Source: Ulvibacter antarcticus (GTDB lineage Bacteria > Bacteroidota > Bacteroidia > Flavobacteriales > Flavobacteriaceae). From it: 64,000 nucleotides of DNA. A program made the translations under genes and the position numbers. Under the pieces are notes generated by a model, which saw only the letters and a list, made by a program, of their open reading frames with translations, did not search any database and was not told where the DNA came from. Each line of letters starts with the position of its first letter. The stretch's first letter is position 1. This document shows positions 62,284 through 64,000 of the stretch, piece after piece. The DNA is taken from assembly GCF_003688405.1 (NCBI RefSeq), contig NZ_REFC01000016.1, positions 87,134 to 151,133 of the forward strand, given 5' to 3'.

Positions 62284-63819
62284 ATGAAAAAGAAAATATT
62301 CTTTATCATGGCTGTTACAGTCATGAGCTTTTCGAATGCACAGAACATTTCTGACGGACTCAGATATTCATTAGACGATTCTTACGGAAGTGCCCGGTAT
62401 AATGCACTAAGTGGCGCCTTTGGATCTTTGGGCGGGGATTTATCTGCCATGAGTATTAATCCGGCAGGGAGCGCTATATTTTTAAACACTTCGGCTTCAA
62501 TTTCTGTTTCAGCAAACGATTTCGAGAATAGCACCTCCTATTTTAACACAAATACAAAAGGCATTATCACAGATGTGAACCTGAATCAGGCGGGTGCCGT
62601 TTTCGTATTCAACAATCCTTCAGAAACTTCAAAATTAAAAAAATTCAGTTTAGGAATTAACTATCAATCTTCCAGAAATTATGATGATGAGCTTTATATT
62701 TTTGGAGACTCCAATGCTTCAGTAGATCAATTTTTTCTTGCGCAAGCACAGGGTATTCCTTTAGATCTTCTTCAATTACAAAGCGGTGAATCTGTTTCAG
62801 ATTTATATGCGTTTTTAGGAGAAAACGAAGGAGTATTTGCTCAAAATGCCTTTCTAGGTTATCAAGGTTTTATTATCGACCCGCTCGATCCTAATGACCC
62901 ATCCAATACCGATTATGTTTCTACAATTGCCCCAGGGACATTTCATCAGGAATATGCCTATATCACTGAAGGTGCCAACAATAAATTTACAATCAATTTC
63001 GCTACGCAGTTATCTTCTAATTTTTTCCTCGGAATTAATTTGAATTCACACTCCATAGATTACAGACAAAGTAGCTTTTTGTTTGAAGCTAATAACAATA
63101 TCGGAAGCAGTGTAGATCAAATCGGATTCGAAAACAACCTTACTGTGGATGGAGTTGGCTTTTCAGCACAAATAGGCGCGATAGCAAAGCTTACTGAAAA
63201 CTTCAGATTAGGCCTTTCACTAGATACACCTACTTGGTACGAGATTTCCGAAGAAACATCCCAACGACTTGAAACCAGAGTAATTGATGATGGTAATTCT
63301 AGTTTCGTCGATGTGGACCCAAGAGTTATCAATATCTATGAAAATTATCAAATCACTACTCCAGGAAAAGTTACTGCCAGTGCGTCTTATATCTTCGGAA
63401 CACAAGGCTTAATTAGCTTCGATTATTCCTACAAGGATTATAGCGCTATAAATTTTGAAACTGGATACAACAGTTTCACGGATAGTTCTTATTTTAATGA
63501 CTTAAACGATGCAATTGAAAACTCTTTAAATGGAGTTTCAACTTTCCGACTAGGTGGAGAGTATCGTATTAATAACTTGAGTTTAAGAGGAGGACTACGA
63601 TACGAAGAAAGTCCTTATCAAAATGAGATTACTGTGGGTGATCTTAGCGGGTTTTCTTTAGGTATGGGGTATAACTTCGGAAACTATAACTTCGACATCT
63701 CCTATGCGCGAGCAGAACAAGATAGAAAACAGCGCTTATATGATATAGGTTTAACAAATGAAGCATCTATCAATACAATTACCACGAATATTGCTTTATC
63801 AGTTGGATTTAAGTTTTAA
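62284..63819 (+). CDS. OmpP1/FadL/TodX-family outer-membrane transport protein
   Basis: 511 aa. Signal peptide MKKKIFFIMAVTVMSFSNAQ. FadL-like start with DGLRYSLDDSYGSARYNALS and GGDLSAMSINPAGSAIFLN (conserved N-terminal plug), then 14-stranded barrel-type beta strands (FNFATQLSSNFFLGINLNSH-like), ending NIALSVGFKF with a terminal Phe. Channel for hydrophobic molecules; substrate unknown. Confidence 0.85.
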   Translation: MKKKIFFIMAVTVMSFSNAQNISDGLRYSLDDSYGSARYNALSGAFGSLGGDLSAMSINPAGSAIFLNTSASISVSANDFENSTSYFNTNTKGIITDVNLNQAGAVFVFNNPSETSKLKKFSLGINYQSSRNYDDELYIFGDSNASVDQFFLAQAQGIPLDLLQLQSGESVSDLYAFLGENEGVFAQNAFLGYQGFIIDPLDPNDPSNTDYVSTIAPGTFHQEYAYITEGANNKFTINFATQLSSNFFLGINLNSHSIDYRQSSFLFEANNNIGSSVDQIGFENNLTVDGVGFSAQIGAIAKLTENFRLGLSLDTPTWYEISEETSQRLETRVIDDGNSSFVDVDPRVINIYENYQITTPGKVTASASYIFGTQGLISFDYSYKDYSAINFETGYNSFTDSSYFNDLNDAIENSLNGVSTFRLGGEYRINNLSLRGGLRYEESPYQNEITVGDLSGFSLGMGYNFGNYNFDISYARAEQDRKQRLYDIGLTNEASINTITTNIALSVGFKF

Positions 63820-63835
63820 TAGACACTTTTAAACT

Positions 63836-63877
63836 CACATAAAAAACTCCCGTCGATAAACGGGAGTTTTTTATGTG
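63836..63877. terminator. Bidirectional terminator
   Basis: ACATAAAAAACTCCCG-tcgataaa-CGGGAGTTTTTTATGT, a long stem with A and T tracts. Serves the FadL-like gene on the plus strand and the T9SS protein gene on the minus strand. Confidence 0.9.
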
Positions 63878-63893
63878 AGTTAAAATAAAGTAC

Positions 63894-64000
63894 TTACCTT
63901 TTCAGGGTAAAGTGACCTTTAAATTCTTTTTGTACTTCTTGTTCTGTATATTCAACCACAAACCAATAATCACTCGAGGGTAATGGATTGCCATTGTAAG
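63894..64000 (-). CDS. C-terminal fragment of a T9SS type B-sorted (gliding-motility) protein
   Basis: The minus-strand frame entering from the right edge reads YNGNPLPSSDYWFVVEYTEQ, EVQKEFKGHFTLKR, stop at 63894-63896. This is the conserved end of the type B (CHU_C, gliding-motility-associated) sorting domain. The gene extends beyond the window. Confidence 0.85.
   Translation of the reverse strand, partial: YNGNPLPSSDYWFVVEYTEQEVQKEFKGHFTLKR

Overview
The window looks like chromosomal DNA of a low-GC marine-type Flavobacteriaceae (Bacteroidota) bacterium. The evidence is: -7 promoter boxes of the form TAnnTTTG, a tmRNA tag GENNYALAA, type IX secretion sorting tails on exported proteins, VGINT-type exported proteins, CRTAC1/FG-GAP lipoproteins, HYR-repeat adhesin-like proteins and a Thx-like ribosomal peptide.

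Layout. 1-7.4 kb: end of a transglutaminase-like protein, a 53-aa peptide gene carrying two copies of LILPGEPNDDK, a TPR hybrid histidine kinase, two paralogous exported proteins that carry the same LILPGEPN motif, and an alanine dehydrogenase/saccharopine dehydrogenase-like enzyme. 7.4-8.0 kb: a structured RNA-like repeat and the tmRNA gene ssrA. 8.0-26.7 kb: a genomic island bounded by 75-bp direct repeats (72/75 identical) that duplicate the 3' end of ssrA and its terminator. The island has a copper/metal part (HYC_CC_PP protein, broken HMA-AraC regulator, Met-rich lipoproteins, DUF2933-like, HMA metallochaperone, SHOCT proteins, CopB-type P-ATPase). It also has a metabolic/stress part with archaeal flavour (APC permease, type II glyceraldehyde-3-phosphate dehydrogenase, MgtC-like membrane protein, SDR, UspA, ATP-cone/endonuclease fusion, beta-CASP RNase, AMP phosphorylase, PRPP synthase). 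No integrase is visible, and the island holds several gene relics (AraC, Met-rich protein, SHOCT, D-lactate dehydrogenase, restriction-methylase tail).

26.9-34.3 kb: small hypothetical proteins, a rhodanese/thioredoxin/TlpA cluster and a MarR-YceI pair with a candidate autoregulatory operator. 34.3-41.1 kb: a complete trpEGDCFBA operon behind a leader peptide with three consecutive Trp codons and an attenuator. A repeat has expanded in frame inside trpF, and a second copy of the structured repeat lies between trpB and trpA. 41.2-54.3 kb: Thx-like peptide, a giant T9SS protein, a CRTAC1-like lipoprotein paired with an HTTM (vitamin K carboxylase-like) membrane protein, a UDG-like protein, YaaA and an FG-GAP T9SS protein. 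54.4-64 kb: RluD-type pseudouridine synthase, PASTA protein, Ddl, CoaD, an IS110-family element with a candidate bridge-RNA hairpin, S20, tRNA-Glu, ProS, a Tyr/Gly-rich lipoprotein, a FadL-like outer-membrane protein and the tail of a T9SS type-B protein.

Most promising for follow-up: (i) the LILPGEPN peptide/exported-protein/histidine-kinase neighbourhood, where the peptide motif is conserved through synonymous codon changes; (ii) the ssrA island joining AMP phosphorylase, PRPP synthase and type II GAPDH to RNA/DNA nucleases and metal resistance; (iii) the structured repeat family. All assignments come from reading the sequence; no database search was run.
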